Of a DNA stretch of 64,000 nt, positions 56,399 through 64,000 are shown piece after piece. A model generated the notes under the pieces. That model was not told the DNA's origin. It did no database searches and saw only the letters and a program-made list of their open reading frames with translations. Source of the DNA: Gordonia neofelifaecis NRRL B-59395 (GTDB taxonomy: Bacteria > Actinomycetota > Actinomycetes > Mycobacteriales > Mycobacteriaceae); contig NZ_AEUD01000008.1 in assembly GCF_000192435.1 (NCBI RefSeq), positions 1 through 64,000 of the forward strand, read 5' to 3'. Every line of letters begins with the position of its first letter. The first letter of the stretch is position 1. Made by a program: the position numbers and the translations under genes.

Positions 56399-57523
56399 CT
56401 ACCAGTCGGTCTCGTCGAAGACGACCATGCCGCGAATGTTGTTGCCTTCGAGCATGTCGTCGTAGGCCTTGTTGATGTCCTCGAGACGATAGGTCTGCGT
56501 CACCAGATCGGCGAGGTTGAGCTGTCCGGCGCGGTACTCGTTGAGCAGCTTGGGGACCTGAGTCCGCGGACCCGCGCCGCCGAAGATCGCGCCCTGGACG
56601 CGCTTCTGCATGAGGGTGAGGTCGAAGAGGTTCATCTGGACGTCCATCGCCTGGAAGTCGCCCATGCCGACGACCACCACCTGGCCGCCCTTCGCGGTCA
56701 TCGCCAGTGCCGGCGCGATGTACTCGCCCTTCATCTCACCGACCGTCAGGACGACGGTGTTGGCCATCTTGCCCCAGGTCATCTCCCCGATCGCCGGAAT
56801 CGCCTGCTCCATGCTCTCGAAAGTGTGCGTGGCGCCGAGCTTCTCGGCCATGTCCCGCTTGAACTTCACCGGATCGACCGCGACGACGTGCCGGGCTCCC
56901 GAAGCCTTGGCACCCTGGACCGAGTTGATGCCGACCCCGCCGATGCCGACCACCACGACCGTGTCGCCGACCCGCGTGCCGCCGATCTCCGACGCCGAGC
57001 CCCAACCCGTCGCGATGCCGCAGCCGAGCAGGGCCGCCTGCTGCAGCGGGATGTCGTCCTCGATCTTGACCAGCGACGCCTGGTTGACGGTGATGTACGG
57101 GGAGAAGGTGCCGAGCAGGCACATCTGGGTGAGGCCCTGCCCGTTCAGCGTGACCCGATGCGTCTTGTCGGAGATCGAGAGTCCGGTGAGCAGCCCCGCG
57201 CCCTCGTCGCAGATGTTCTGCGCGCCGCGCGAACACGGTTCGCAGACACCGCAGGCGGGAATGAACGCGGTCACGACGTGGTCGCCCTCGGCGAATCGGG
57301 TGACGCCCTCGCCGACCTTGGTGACGATGCCTGCGCCTTCGTGGCCGCCGACCACCGGCATCGGCGCCGGACTCTGACCGGTCCTGAGGTGGTGGTCGGA
57401 ATGGCAGAGTCCCGAGCTGACCAGGCGGACTTGGACCTCGCCTGCGACCGGGTCGCCGAGCTCGACCTCTTCGATCTTCCAATCTTCGTTCACACCGTGC
57501 AGGACTGCAGCCTTCGTCTTCAT
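56399..57523 (-). CDS. NDMA-dependent type zinc alcohol dehydrogenase
   Basis: Predicted 374 aa. Medium-chain zinc ADH: CHSDHHLRTG and GGHEGAGIV for catalytic zinc, CGVCEPCSRGAQNIC for structural zinc, nucleotide fold VVVVGIGGVGINSVQGA. The sequence follows the Rxyl_3153-type NDMA-dependent ADHs that hold NAD tightly and need an external electron acceptor such as mycofactocin. The ATG at 57523 is chosen. No mycofactocin genes are in the window. Confidence 0.85.
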   Translation of the reverse strand: MKTKAAVLHGVNEDWKIEEVELGDPVAGEVQVRLVSSGLCHSDHHLRTGQSPAPMPVVGGHEGAGIVTKVGEGVTRFAEGDHVVTAFIPACGVCEPCSRGAQNICDEGAGLLTGLSISDKTHRVTLNGQGLTQMCLLGTFSPYITVNQASLVKIEDDIPLQQAALLGCGIATGWGSASEIGGTRVGDTVVVVGIGGVGINSVQGAKASGARHVVAVDPVKFKRDMAEKLGATHTFESMEQAIPAIGEMTWGKMANTVVLTVGEMKGEYIAPALAMTAKGGQVVVVGMGDFQAMDVQMNLFDLTLMQKRVQGAIFGGAGPRTQVPKLLNEYRAGQLNLADLVTQTYRLEDINKAYDDMLEGNNIRGMVVFDETDW

Positions 57524-57716
57524 CGTCAACCACTTTCTTCTCGAGGAGTGAGCCGACCGTCACAGGGGTCGCCGCATCCATCCTTCCCCGATCCGCGGAT
57601 CGCGGATGGCGAATCGGCGGATCGCCCCGTAACGCTCAGACGGCGCGCCGCGATCTCCTCGTGGCGGCCACTTCCCTAAGCAAATTGCCAGGGCCGCCGG
57701 TAGAGAATCGACAGCG
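57524..57716. other. Divergent intergenic region ADH / esterase
   Basis: About 190 bp. It contains repeated GGATCGC/CGGATCG units (57580-57630) but no operator or gene that I can name. Confidence 0.4.
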
Positions 57717-58712
57717 ATGAACTTCAAGCGCGACCACCCTGTCGCGACCGGCATCATCTCCACGGTGCTGGTCGCGTTGGCGCTGGTCGTCGTGCTGCTC
57801 TGGGAAGCTGCGGGCAAGTCGTCCGACAGCACGCCCGCGCAGCAGCGCAGCCACACCGCCGTCATCACACCGGCCGCGCAACGCGGTGGGTCCGCAGGCA
57901 CGGCGCCGATCGTCCAGCGGATCCTGTACCCGGCCGCCCACGCCGACCCGTCGCAGAACTACGGCGACCTCTATCTACCCGCCGGAGCCTCCGGACGGTC
58001 GACGGTCCCGCTGGTGGTCCTCGTCCACGGCGGATCGTGGGCAGGCGCAGTCGGGGCGCACAGCTTCGACCACCTCGCGCGGAACCTCACCGCCCGCGGG
58101 CTGGCGGTGTACAACGTCGAGTACCGCCGGATCGGCACCGGCGGCGGCTGGCCGACCACGTTCACCGACGTCGGCAGCGCCCTCGACGATCTCCCCGAGG
58201 TAGCCCGGCGCCACCCGCAGATCAGCCTCAGCCGGTCGGTGCTCGTCGGCCACAGCGCCGGCGCCCAGCTCGCGGCGTGGGCCGGCCTGCGCACCGCAGC
58301 GGCCCCCGGGCCGGGTCTCGGCGTCCCCCGCTGGCATCCGGCAACCGTGATCAGCGTCTCCGGACCACTCGACATGATCTTCGCCGCCACGCACGGCGAC
58401 ACCCGTGTGGTCCGCGTGCTCGGCGGTTCACCCGCACAGGTTCCGGCGCGATACCGCGCCGTCGATCCGGTCGAGCTGCTCGCGGGCCGCGACGCCGCGC
58501 CCGCCCCGAAGATCATCGCCGTGCACGGCGCGGCGGACCACTTCGTCTCCGCGGTGAACTCCGAACGGTTCATCGCCGAGTACCTGATCCGGGGCGGGCG
58601 CGGTGACCTGCGACTTCTGCCCGGTCAGACGCACACGTCGATGTTCGAGACGCGGTCTGCGGCATATCGGTCCCTCGTCGCGCTGATCTCCGACACCGCA
58701 TTCGCAAGCTGA
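57717..58712 (+). CDS. Membrane-anchored alpha/beta-hydrolase (esterase)
   Basis: Predicted 331 aa. Signal anchor at 11-30 (GIISTVLVALALVVVLLWEA), then a catalytic domain outside: HGG oxyanion in VLVHGGSWAG, GHSAGAQLA nucleophile elbow, Asp in AVHGAADHFV, His in PGQTHTSMF. Hormone-sensitive lipase/carboxylesterase type. It lies upstream of two membrane acyltransferases. Confidence 0.82.
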   Translation: MNFKRDHPVATGIISTVLVALALVVVLLWEAAGKSSDSTPAQQRSHTAVITPAAQRGGSAGTAPIVQRILYPAAHADPSQNYGDLYLPAGASGRSTVPLVVLVHGGSWAGAVGAHSFDHLARNLTARGLAVYNVEYRRIGTGGGWPTTFTDVGSALDDLPEVARRHPQISLSRSVLVGHSAGAQLAAWAGLRTAAAPGPGLGVPRWHPATVISVSGPLDMIFAATHGDTRVVRVLGGSPAQVPARYRAVDPVELLAGRDAAPAPKIIAVHGAADHFVSAVNSERFIAEYLIRGGRGDLRLLPGQTHTSMFETRSAAYRSLVALISDTAFAS

Positions 58713-58781
58713 CGAACCCGCCGACGCCGGCGCGGCGTAGCGAATGGAAATCGGCGACGAGGTCCCAGTAGCATCCGGCGT

Positions 58782-60932
58782 GTGAAGTCTGCTGGAACCG
58801 ACCCGACGGCGGCACCGCCGACTCGCCACAACGAGGACGCCGCCACCGGGAACAACTCCGGCTACCGCCCCGACCTCGACGGACTCCGCGGAATCGCGAT
58901 CTTCCTCGTCGCCGTCTTCCACGTCTGGTTCGGGCGGGTCTCGGGCGGCGTCGACGTCTTCCTGACGCTCTCCGGATACTTCTTCGTCGCATCGCTGCTG
59001 CGGCACGTCGTCAAGACTCAGCCCGCGGCCGCGTCCTGGCGCTCGGCCGTCGACCCGTGGCCGCGCCTGAGCCGACTGCTCCGGCGTCTGATCCCGGCGA
59101 TGTTCCTGCTGCTCGCGTTCATCGCCGCCGGCGTGTGGTGGCTCATGCCGAGTACGCGGTGGGGTCCGCTCGGCGAGGAGATCATCGCCTCGGCGTTCTA
59201 TTACCAGAACTATCACCTCGCCTTCCTGTCCCAGGACTACGGCGCCGCGAACTCCGCGATCAGCCCGATGCAGCACCTGTGGTCGATGTCGATGCAGGGC
59301 CAGTTCTTCGTATTGACCCTGCTCACCGCGCTGGCACTCGGCGGACTCCTCAAGTGGGGCGCCCGACGCTGGGAGGTGCTGACCCGGTACGACGTGATCC
59401 GTGCGATCGTCGGTTCGGCGCTCCTCATCGTCACCCTGGTCTCGTTCGCCTGGGCGAACTACCGGCACGGAGTCAACCAGCCGTTCAACTACTACGACAC
59501 GATCGCCCGCATCTGGGAGCCGATGGCCGGCGGACTGCTCGCCGTCTGGATGCCCAAGGTGCGGCTGGCCGACTGGCTGCGCGGGGTGCTCACCGCCGCC
59601 GCGGTGGCCCTCATCGCCTCGTCGGGATTCTGGATCGCGGGGGTTCAGGAGTATCCGGCGGCGATGGCGCTGGTCCCGGTCGGCTCCACGCTCCTGCTGA
59701 TCTGGGTCGGCTCCTCGGCGACGGCGCCGCGACCGGTTCCCGGCAACGATCTGAGCCCGGTCGGCAGAGTCCTGGCGCACCCGTGGATCGTCTGGCTGGG
59801 GTCGATCGCGTACTCCCTGTATCTGGTGCATTGGCCGCTGCTGATCTTCTACATGAACTGGCGCTTCATCGACGACGTCGATTTCGTCGAGGGAACCGCG
59901 ATCCTCATCATGTCGGTGCTGGTGGCGTGGCTGATGACCAGGTTCATCGAGACGCCACTCCGGGCGGGCCGCGGCGGCGGCTTCTCCGTCCGGTACCGGC
60001 GGACGCTGAGCGTGGTGCTCATCGTCGCCTCCGTGTTCGCCCTCGGCAGCGCGGGCTACTGGCAGTATCGGCAGAGCAAGCTGACCGTCGACACCACCAA
60101 CCTCGACCCCCGGGAGTACCCCGGCGCCCGGGCCTTCCTCGAGGGCGCCCCCGTCCCTGCGGTGCCGGTCGCGCCGTCACCCGAGGCAGTCGCCGAGGAC
60201 TGGCCGCTGAGCCATTGGAAGAACTTCTCCAACTTCGGCGATCCGTCCATCAAGGTCGGCATCTACGGCGACCCCAAGGGCACGCACACCGTCGCAGTGG
60301 TCGGCGGTTCGCACTCGGAGCACTGGATGACCGCCCTCGATCAGATCGGCAAGCAACGCGGATTCCGGGTGAGCACCTATATGAAGGCGGGCTGCGCCCT
60401 CTCCACCGAGGCCAACGTCGAGATCGACGGCCGCACTCTGACCGAATGCAACGAGTGGTCGCGCGCGGTCAGCGATCGACTGGCCGTCGACAAGCCCGAC
60501 GTCGTCTTCACCACGTCCACCCGGCCGGCTCCCCCGGGGGAGGAGGGCGACGTGGTGCCGCGCGGCTACGTCGACTTCTTCAAGGAGTTCCGGGATCGCG
60601 GACAGAGGGTGATCGCCGTGCGCGACACCCCGTGGACCAGCGGACCGATGTCGCCGCCGGAGTGCATCGCGTCGGGCCGACTGCCCGACGTGTGCGGCGT
60701 GGAGCGCGACCGTGCGCTGTCACCGGTCGATCCGGCGGAAACGTTGGTCCCCGACTTCCCGAACATGACGTTCCTCGACTACAGCGACGGTTTCTGCACC
60801 GCGACCTATTGCCCGGCGGTGGTCGGCAACATCCTGGTGTGGCATGACTATCACCACGTGACGACGACCTTCATGCGCAGCCTCGTGCCATTTCTCGACC
60901 GTGACCTGCAGAAAGCCACCGGCTGGTGGTGA
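58782..60932 (+). CDS. Membrane acyltransferase 3 fused to SGNH domain (OafA-like)
   Basis: Predicted 716 aa. The N-terminal 400 aa hold about ten TM segments with the acyltransferase-3 signature GYRPDLDGLRGIAIFLVAVFH and SGGVDVFLTLSGYF. The C-terminal SGNH-type domain has VAVVGGSHSEHW. In this family it usually O-acetylates envelope glycans. The start is GTG 58782. Confidence 0.88.
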   Translation: MKSAGTDPTAAPPTRHNEDAATGNNSGYRPDLDGLRGIAIFLVAVFHVWFGRVSGGVDVFLTLSGYFFVASLLRHVVKTQPAAASWRSAVDPWPRLSRLLRRLIPAMFLLLAFIAAGVWWLMPSTRWGPLGEEIIASAFYYQNYHLAFLSQDYGAANSAISPMQHLWSMSMQGQFFVLTLLTALALGGLLKWGARRWEVLTRYDVIRAIVGSALLIVTLVSFAWANYRHGVNQPFNYYDTIARIWEPMAGGLLAVWMPKVRLADWLRGVLTAAAVALIASSGFWIAGVQEYPAAMALVPVGSTLLLIWVGSSATAPRPVPGNDLSPVGRVLAHPWIVWLGSIAYSLYLVHWPLLIFYMNWRFIDDVDFVEGTAILIMSVLVAWLMTRFIETPLRAGRGGGFSVRYRRTLSVVLIVASVFALGSAGYWQYRQSKLTVDTTNLDPREYPGARAFLEGAPVPAVPVAPSPEAVAEDWPLSHWKNFSNFGDPSIKVGIYGDPKGTHTVAVVGGSHSEHWMTALDQIGKQRGFRVSTYMKAGCALSTEANVEIDGRTLTECNEWSRAVSDRLAVDKPDVVFTTSTRPAPPGEEGDVVPRGYVDFFKEFRDRGQRVIAVRDTPWTSGPMSPPECIASGRLPDVCGVERDRALSPVDPAETLVPDFPNMTFLDYSDGFCTATYCPAVVGNILVWHDYHHVTTTFMRSLVPFLDRDLQKATGWW

Positions 60933-61033
60933 TCGGACACCCATCGTCACGGCAGCCGGTGCACAGCGACCGCACAGGCTCGACTGTTACCGTGGCCGAC
61001 TGATCCGCTTTCCCTGACTTGTCTGAGGTTTCG

Positions 61034-62248
61034 ATGTCGACCACTGCTGCCGTCCGCGAGGCGGCGCCGGCCACGACAGCCGCCACCATCGGTACCGCGC
61101 CGGCGAAGGCCACAGCCAAACGGCCGTACCTGCACCACGTCGACCTGATCCGGACGACGACGTTCGCGCTCGTGATCTTCGTGCACACGCTGACGTCGAC
61201 CACCGCCGAGTTCACCAGCATGGGTACCAACGGGACCGCCCTGCTGTTCCATTCGACGCGGAACATCTTCTTCGCGCTGACCGGCTTCGTGCTGATGTAT
61301 CAGTACCTCGACCGGCCCGACTTCCGCGCGACGTCGTTCTGGCGGCGCCGGATCAAGCTGGTCATCGTGCCGTACCTGGTGTGGTCGGTGCTGTACTGGG
61401 TGATCGAAGGCATGTGGGCGCACGGCCGCCTCAACGACATCCCCACCAGCCTCGATGAGCTCTTCGACCAGGTCAAATGGGGCACTGCCGCGTTCCACCT
61501 GTACTTCCTGTTCGTGATGCTGCAGGTGTACCTGCTGTTCCCGCTGGTCCGGCAGATCGTCACCCGCACGCGCGGTCACCACTGGTGGCTGCTCGCGGGC
61601 AGTGTGACGCTGCAGGTCGTCGTGCTGAGCATGATCTCCTACTGGACGCCGCCCGCCGGTTTCGCCGAACTGTGGGGGCACATGTACGCCACGGTCCTGC
61701 CGTACCAGCTGCTGATCGTGCTGGGTGCGCTGGCCGCCGATCATCGCGAACAGGTCGGCCGGTGGCTCCGCGGTCGCGGGGAGCTCCTCGGCTGGCTGCT
61801 GCTGGGCACCGGACTGCTGGCCGTCGGCTCGTACGTGCACCGCGTGGTGTTCAGCGGTGCGCCGATCAACGACCCGAGCAGCCCGTTCGAGCTGACCCTG
61901 TTGCCGTTCATCGTGGTCGCCGCGATCTCGGTGTACGCGATGGCCCTGCACTGGGCGACGTTCCATCGCGATCGCACACCGCTCATGGCGAAGACCGTCG
62001 CGTACGCGTCGAACCGCTCGTTCCCGGTGTTCCTGGTGCACGTGATGGTGCTGTTCTTCCTGCTCCGGCCGGTCACCGACGACGGCCAGAAGTGGATGGT
62101 CGCGCACATTCCGCAGCCCTTCGCGACGATCACCGTGTACGTCGCCACCCTCGCCATCTCACTGCTGGTGGTCGAGGTGCTGCGCAGGCTGCCCGGCAGT
62201 CTCTACCTGACCGGACGTGCACGGCTGCCGCTGCGGCCGATGATCTAG
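61034..62248 (+). CDS. Membrane acyltransferase 3 family protein
   Basis: Predicted 404 aa, about ten TM segments. HHVDLIRTTTFALVIFVHTL replaces the RGxA-x-H motif; H and R are kept in HHVDLIR. RNIFFALTGFVLMYQYL follows. The start at 61034 (ATG, GAGGT upstream) is preferred to a TTG at 61019. It follows the other acyltransferase by 100 bp. Substrate unknown, likely envelope glycolipid. Confidence 0.82.
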   Translation: MSTTAAVREAAPATTAATIGTAPAKATAKRPYLHHVDLIRTTTFALVIFVHTLTSTTAEFTSMGTNGTALLFHSTRNIFFALTGFVLMYQYLDRPDFRATSFWRRRIKLVIVPYLVWSVLYWVIEGMWAHGRLNDIPTSLDELFDQVKWGTAAFHLYFLFVMLQVYLLFPLVRQIVTRTRGHHWWLLAGSVTLQVVVLSMISYWTPPAGFAELWGHMYATVLPYQLLIVLGALAADHREQVGRWLRGRGELLGWLLLGTGLLAVGSYVHRVVFSGAPINDPSSPFELTLLPFIVVAAISVYAMALHWATFHRDRTPLMAKTVAYASNRSFPVFLVHVMVLFFLLRPVTDDGQKWMVAHIPQPFATITVYVATLAISLLVVEVLRRLPGSLYLTGRARLPLRPMI

Positions 62249-62952
62249 CCCCGATCGAGGACGCAGACCACAGCCGCCGCCTGACCGCCTTCGCCCGAGG
62301 TCACCAGCACCACTTCCGGGTGGCCCGCCGATCGCGCCTCGACGAGACCGGCGATCGACGCCGCCCCGTCCGCGGCCAGGTTCACGCAGGCGTATCGACG
62401 CCCCGCGGAAAGCCGGACCCCGCCGGGCACGGACGCGACGATCGGCAGGCGATCACCGACCGCGGCGAGTACACGTTCGACGGCCGACTCCCGCCCGCAT
62501 TCCGCCGATTCGACGGCGGCGAGCCGGCTCGGCCGCTCGTCCCGCCGTCCCGGCATCCGGGTGAGCACCAGCGCTGCGCCGGGCACGCTGACCAGCACTG
62601 CTCCGCCCGCATATGCCAGCAACGACGATCCGACAGCGATCGACGACGGCACCCCGCAGCCGTCGTCGACCACATCGAGGACGCGAAGGCCCGAACTCCC
62701 GCCGAGTCCCAGCCCCGCGCGAACTCCGTCGGCCGACCACCGACGATCGGTCGGCGCCGCGACATGGATCACCGCCGACAGCTCGTCGGCGCCCACCCGT
62801 CCGTCGGTCAGCGCCTCCCGCGCCGGACCGACACACGGGTCGGCTGAGGCGAGCGCAGCCACCGCCATGCCCGACACGCGGACCTGGATCGGCAGTTCAC
62901 GATCGGGTACCGCACTCGCGCCGGCACCTGCGACGCGGTGGTAGTCAGGCAT
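62245..62952 (-). CDS. Small FabH-like (ketoacyl-ACP synthase III fold) protein, possibly degenerate
   Basis: Predicted 235 aa. The segment AREALTDGRVGADELSAVIHVAAPTD, LGLGGSSGLRVLDVVDDGCG and LLAYAGGAVLVSV follows the FabH N-terminal half (ALADAGLTPEDID...LGAGNAAAFDVNAACSGF...VLVVG). The catalytic Cys would be the one in DDGCG. The C-terminal half is too short for a normal FabH (about 320 aa) and I do not see the His-Asn pair. It overlaps the acyltransferase stop by 4 nt on the other strand. Confidence 0.5.
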   Translation of the reverse strand: MPDYHRVAGAGASAVPDRELPIQVRVSGMAVAALASADPCVGPAREALTDGRVGADELSAVIHVAAPTDRRWSADGVRAGLGLGGSSGLRVLDVVDDGCGVPSSIAVGSSLLAYAGGAVLVSVPGAALVLTRMPGRRDERPSRLAAVESAECGRESAVERVLAAVGDRLPIVASVPGGVRLSAGRRYACVNLAADGAASIAGLVEARSAGHPEVVLVTSGEGGQAAAVVCVLDRG

Positions 62953-62961
62953 GAATTCACG

Positions 62962-63633
62962 CTACGGCCTGCGGATGAGCCGATCGGACGTCTGAATGAC
63001 CGCACTCCTGCGACGCGCCGTCAGCGAGTCGAGAACCGCGCGCGGACGGGACGCCAGCGCTTCACGCAGCTGGTTCCGGATCAGGCTGAGGAGCGAGCAG
63101 TGATCACACGGCGCGATCACTCCCCAGGCCTCGATGCCCCACGCCCGGCACAGGGTGACCGCGCGGGCGACGTGGAAGTCCTGCGTCACGATGACGGCCG
63201 ACGTCACGCCGTACACGGTCGCCGCCCGACGGCACGTCGCATTGGTATTGACGCCCAACGGGTCGTCCACCAGGGCTGATGCCGGAATGCCCTGCGCCTC
63301 CAGGTAGGCGCGCATCACCCGGACCTCGTTGCCCGCGTCGTCGGCATCGTTCCCGGAGACGATGACCCGCTCGACGTGACCGGACCGGAAAGCGGCGACC
63401 GCGACGTCCAGCCGCGCCCCCACATAGTCCCCGACCTGTCCGTCCTCGACCTTCGCTCCGAGGACGATCATCGTCCGCAGGGCGTCGTCGGGCAGGTCGG
63501 CGGCGTCCGCGACCCGGCCTCGCGATCCGGCGACCATCCAGAGCGACGCGACGGCGACCAGCGTCTCCACGGCGAGCGCCGCGAGCAGGAACGCCGCGCG
63601 CAGACGGCGGCGGACGGTTCGGCGGATTCTCAC
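62962..63633 (-). CDS. YdcF/SanA-like (DUF218) membrane protein
   Basis: Predicted 223 aa. An Arg-rich N-terminus, one TM (FLLAALAVETLVAVASLWMV) and a DUF218 domain: MIVLGAKVEDG, RLDVAVAAFRSGHVERVIVSG, NTNATCRRAA, VIVTQDFHVARAVTLCRAWG. These may act in envelope or vancomycin tolerance. GTG 63633 is chosen. Confidence 0.8.
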   Translation of the reverse strand: MRIRRTVRRRLRAAFLLAALAVETLVAVASLWMVAGSRGRVADAADLPDDALRTMIVLGAKVEDGQVGDYVGARLDVAVAAFRSGHVERVIVSGNDADDAGNEVRVMRAYLEAQGIPASALVDDPLGVNTNATCRRAATVYGVTSAVIVTQDFHVARAVTLCRAWGIEAWGVIAPCDHCSLLSLIRNQLREALASRPRAVLDSLTARRRSAVIQTSDRLIRRP

Positions 63634-63758
63634 CGGTCCACGGTAGACGACCCGTGCACGTCCCGACCGGTTGCGGACGGGCCGGCGACAGCCGCCCTCG
63701 CTCGTGCCACAATGCACCGAACGGGGCGCGGGCCCAGTCGGAACCAGGGGAGACGTCG

Positions 63759-64000
63759 ATGCAGTACATGCCGGTCACCGAGTCGATGTTCCTGGTCGCC
63801 GAGACACGCGATCAGCCGATGCACGTCGGCGGTCTGCAACTGTTCGCACCGCGCGAGGGACAGACGGCCGAGGCGCTGGCCGACGAGTTCTCCGAACGCT
63901 TCCATGCCGCGACCGACATCGCGCCGATGTTCCTCAAGCGCCCGGCCACACCCGCCCAAGTCGCGGGCTACACGGCGTGGACCGAGGACGACGACGTCGA
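63759..64000 (+). CDS. WS/DGAT wax ester synthase/diacylglycerol acyltransferase, partial
   Basis: Only the first 80 codons lie in the window: MQYMPVTESMFLVAETRDQP, MHVGGLQLFAP, then FSERFHAATDIAPMFLKRP. This N-terminus is the family pattern of Mycobacterium Tgs proteins. The active-site HHxxxDG lies beyond the window edge. Confidence 0.85.
   Translation, partial: MQYMPVTESMFLVAETRDQPMHVGGLQLFAPREGQTAEALADEFSERFHAATDIAPMFLKRPATPAQVAGYTAWTEDDDV

Noticed and set aside
53197-56475. 1092-aa plus-strand frame opposite lon
   Set aside because: Shadow of Lon; no motif and it also spans the intergenic HAIR site.

Overview
The window is high-GC actinobacterial DNA, most likely from the Mycobacteriales (a Gordonia-like genus is my best guess, inferred from content, not proved). 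The evidence is a complete mycobactin-type siderophore core, IdeR/DtxR-type iron boxes, a dnaK-grpE-dnaJ-hspR operon with HAIR operators, KstR-type steroid operators, an NDMA-dependent alcohol dehydrogenase, a WS/DGAT acyltransferase and a 13E12-type HNH protein. Translational-coupling overlaps (GTGA/ATGA) are frequent.

Region 1 (1-24.9 kb) is an iron-regulated siderophore locus. Salicylate synthase (mbtI), the phenyloxazoline NRPS (mbtB), lysine N6-hydroxylase (mbtG) and hydroxylysine acyltransferase (mbtK) form one overlapping run. After a repeat-filled gap come a stand-alone thioesterase, a KS protein (mbtC-like) and an AT-KR-ACP protein (mbtD-like). Then comes a membrane-anchored protein with its own iron box, then mbtE- and mbtF-like NRPSs behind another box. 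The salicyl-AMP ligase (mbtA) is divergent from mbtI and shares a promoter region with two boxes. MbtH, the acyl-chain genes mbtL/M/N and exporters are not in the window.

Region 2 (24.9-37.2 kb) holds a histidine kinase and an OmpR-type regulator that converge on each other, a rhodanese, a TetR regulator, a 3-alpha-hydroxysteroid-dehydrogenase-like SDR with a KstR operator, an amidohydrolase, a type II flavohaemoglobin-like protein, DoxX, and the heat-shock operon.

Region 3 (37.6-42.7 kb) is the most unusual part. It is a compact operon of five small exported proteins interleaved with two SipW-type (ER-type, Ser/His) signal peptidases. It looks like a TasA/camelysin-like surface-fibre export system in an actinobacterium.

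Region 4 (42.8-53.1 kb) contains an NTF2-like protein behind a second KstR operator, a nitroreductase pair, a non-coding area with the second copy of a ~95-nt conserved RNA-like element (first copy near 25.0 kb), a 13E12/HNH protein, a crotonase and a NarL-type two-component pair. It also has a frameshifted DUF2339-like membrane protein, an EthD-like protein and a frameshifted AbiEi/DUF559 gene bounded by two related long hairpins.

Region 5 (53.2-64 kb) holds Lon with a HAIR-like operator, a VOC protein, an alcohol dehydrogenase, an esterase, two membrane acyltransferases, a small FabH-like protein, a YdcF/SanA-like protein and the start of a WS/DGAT gene.
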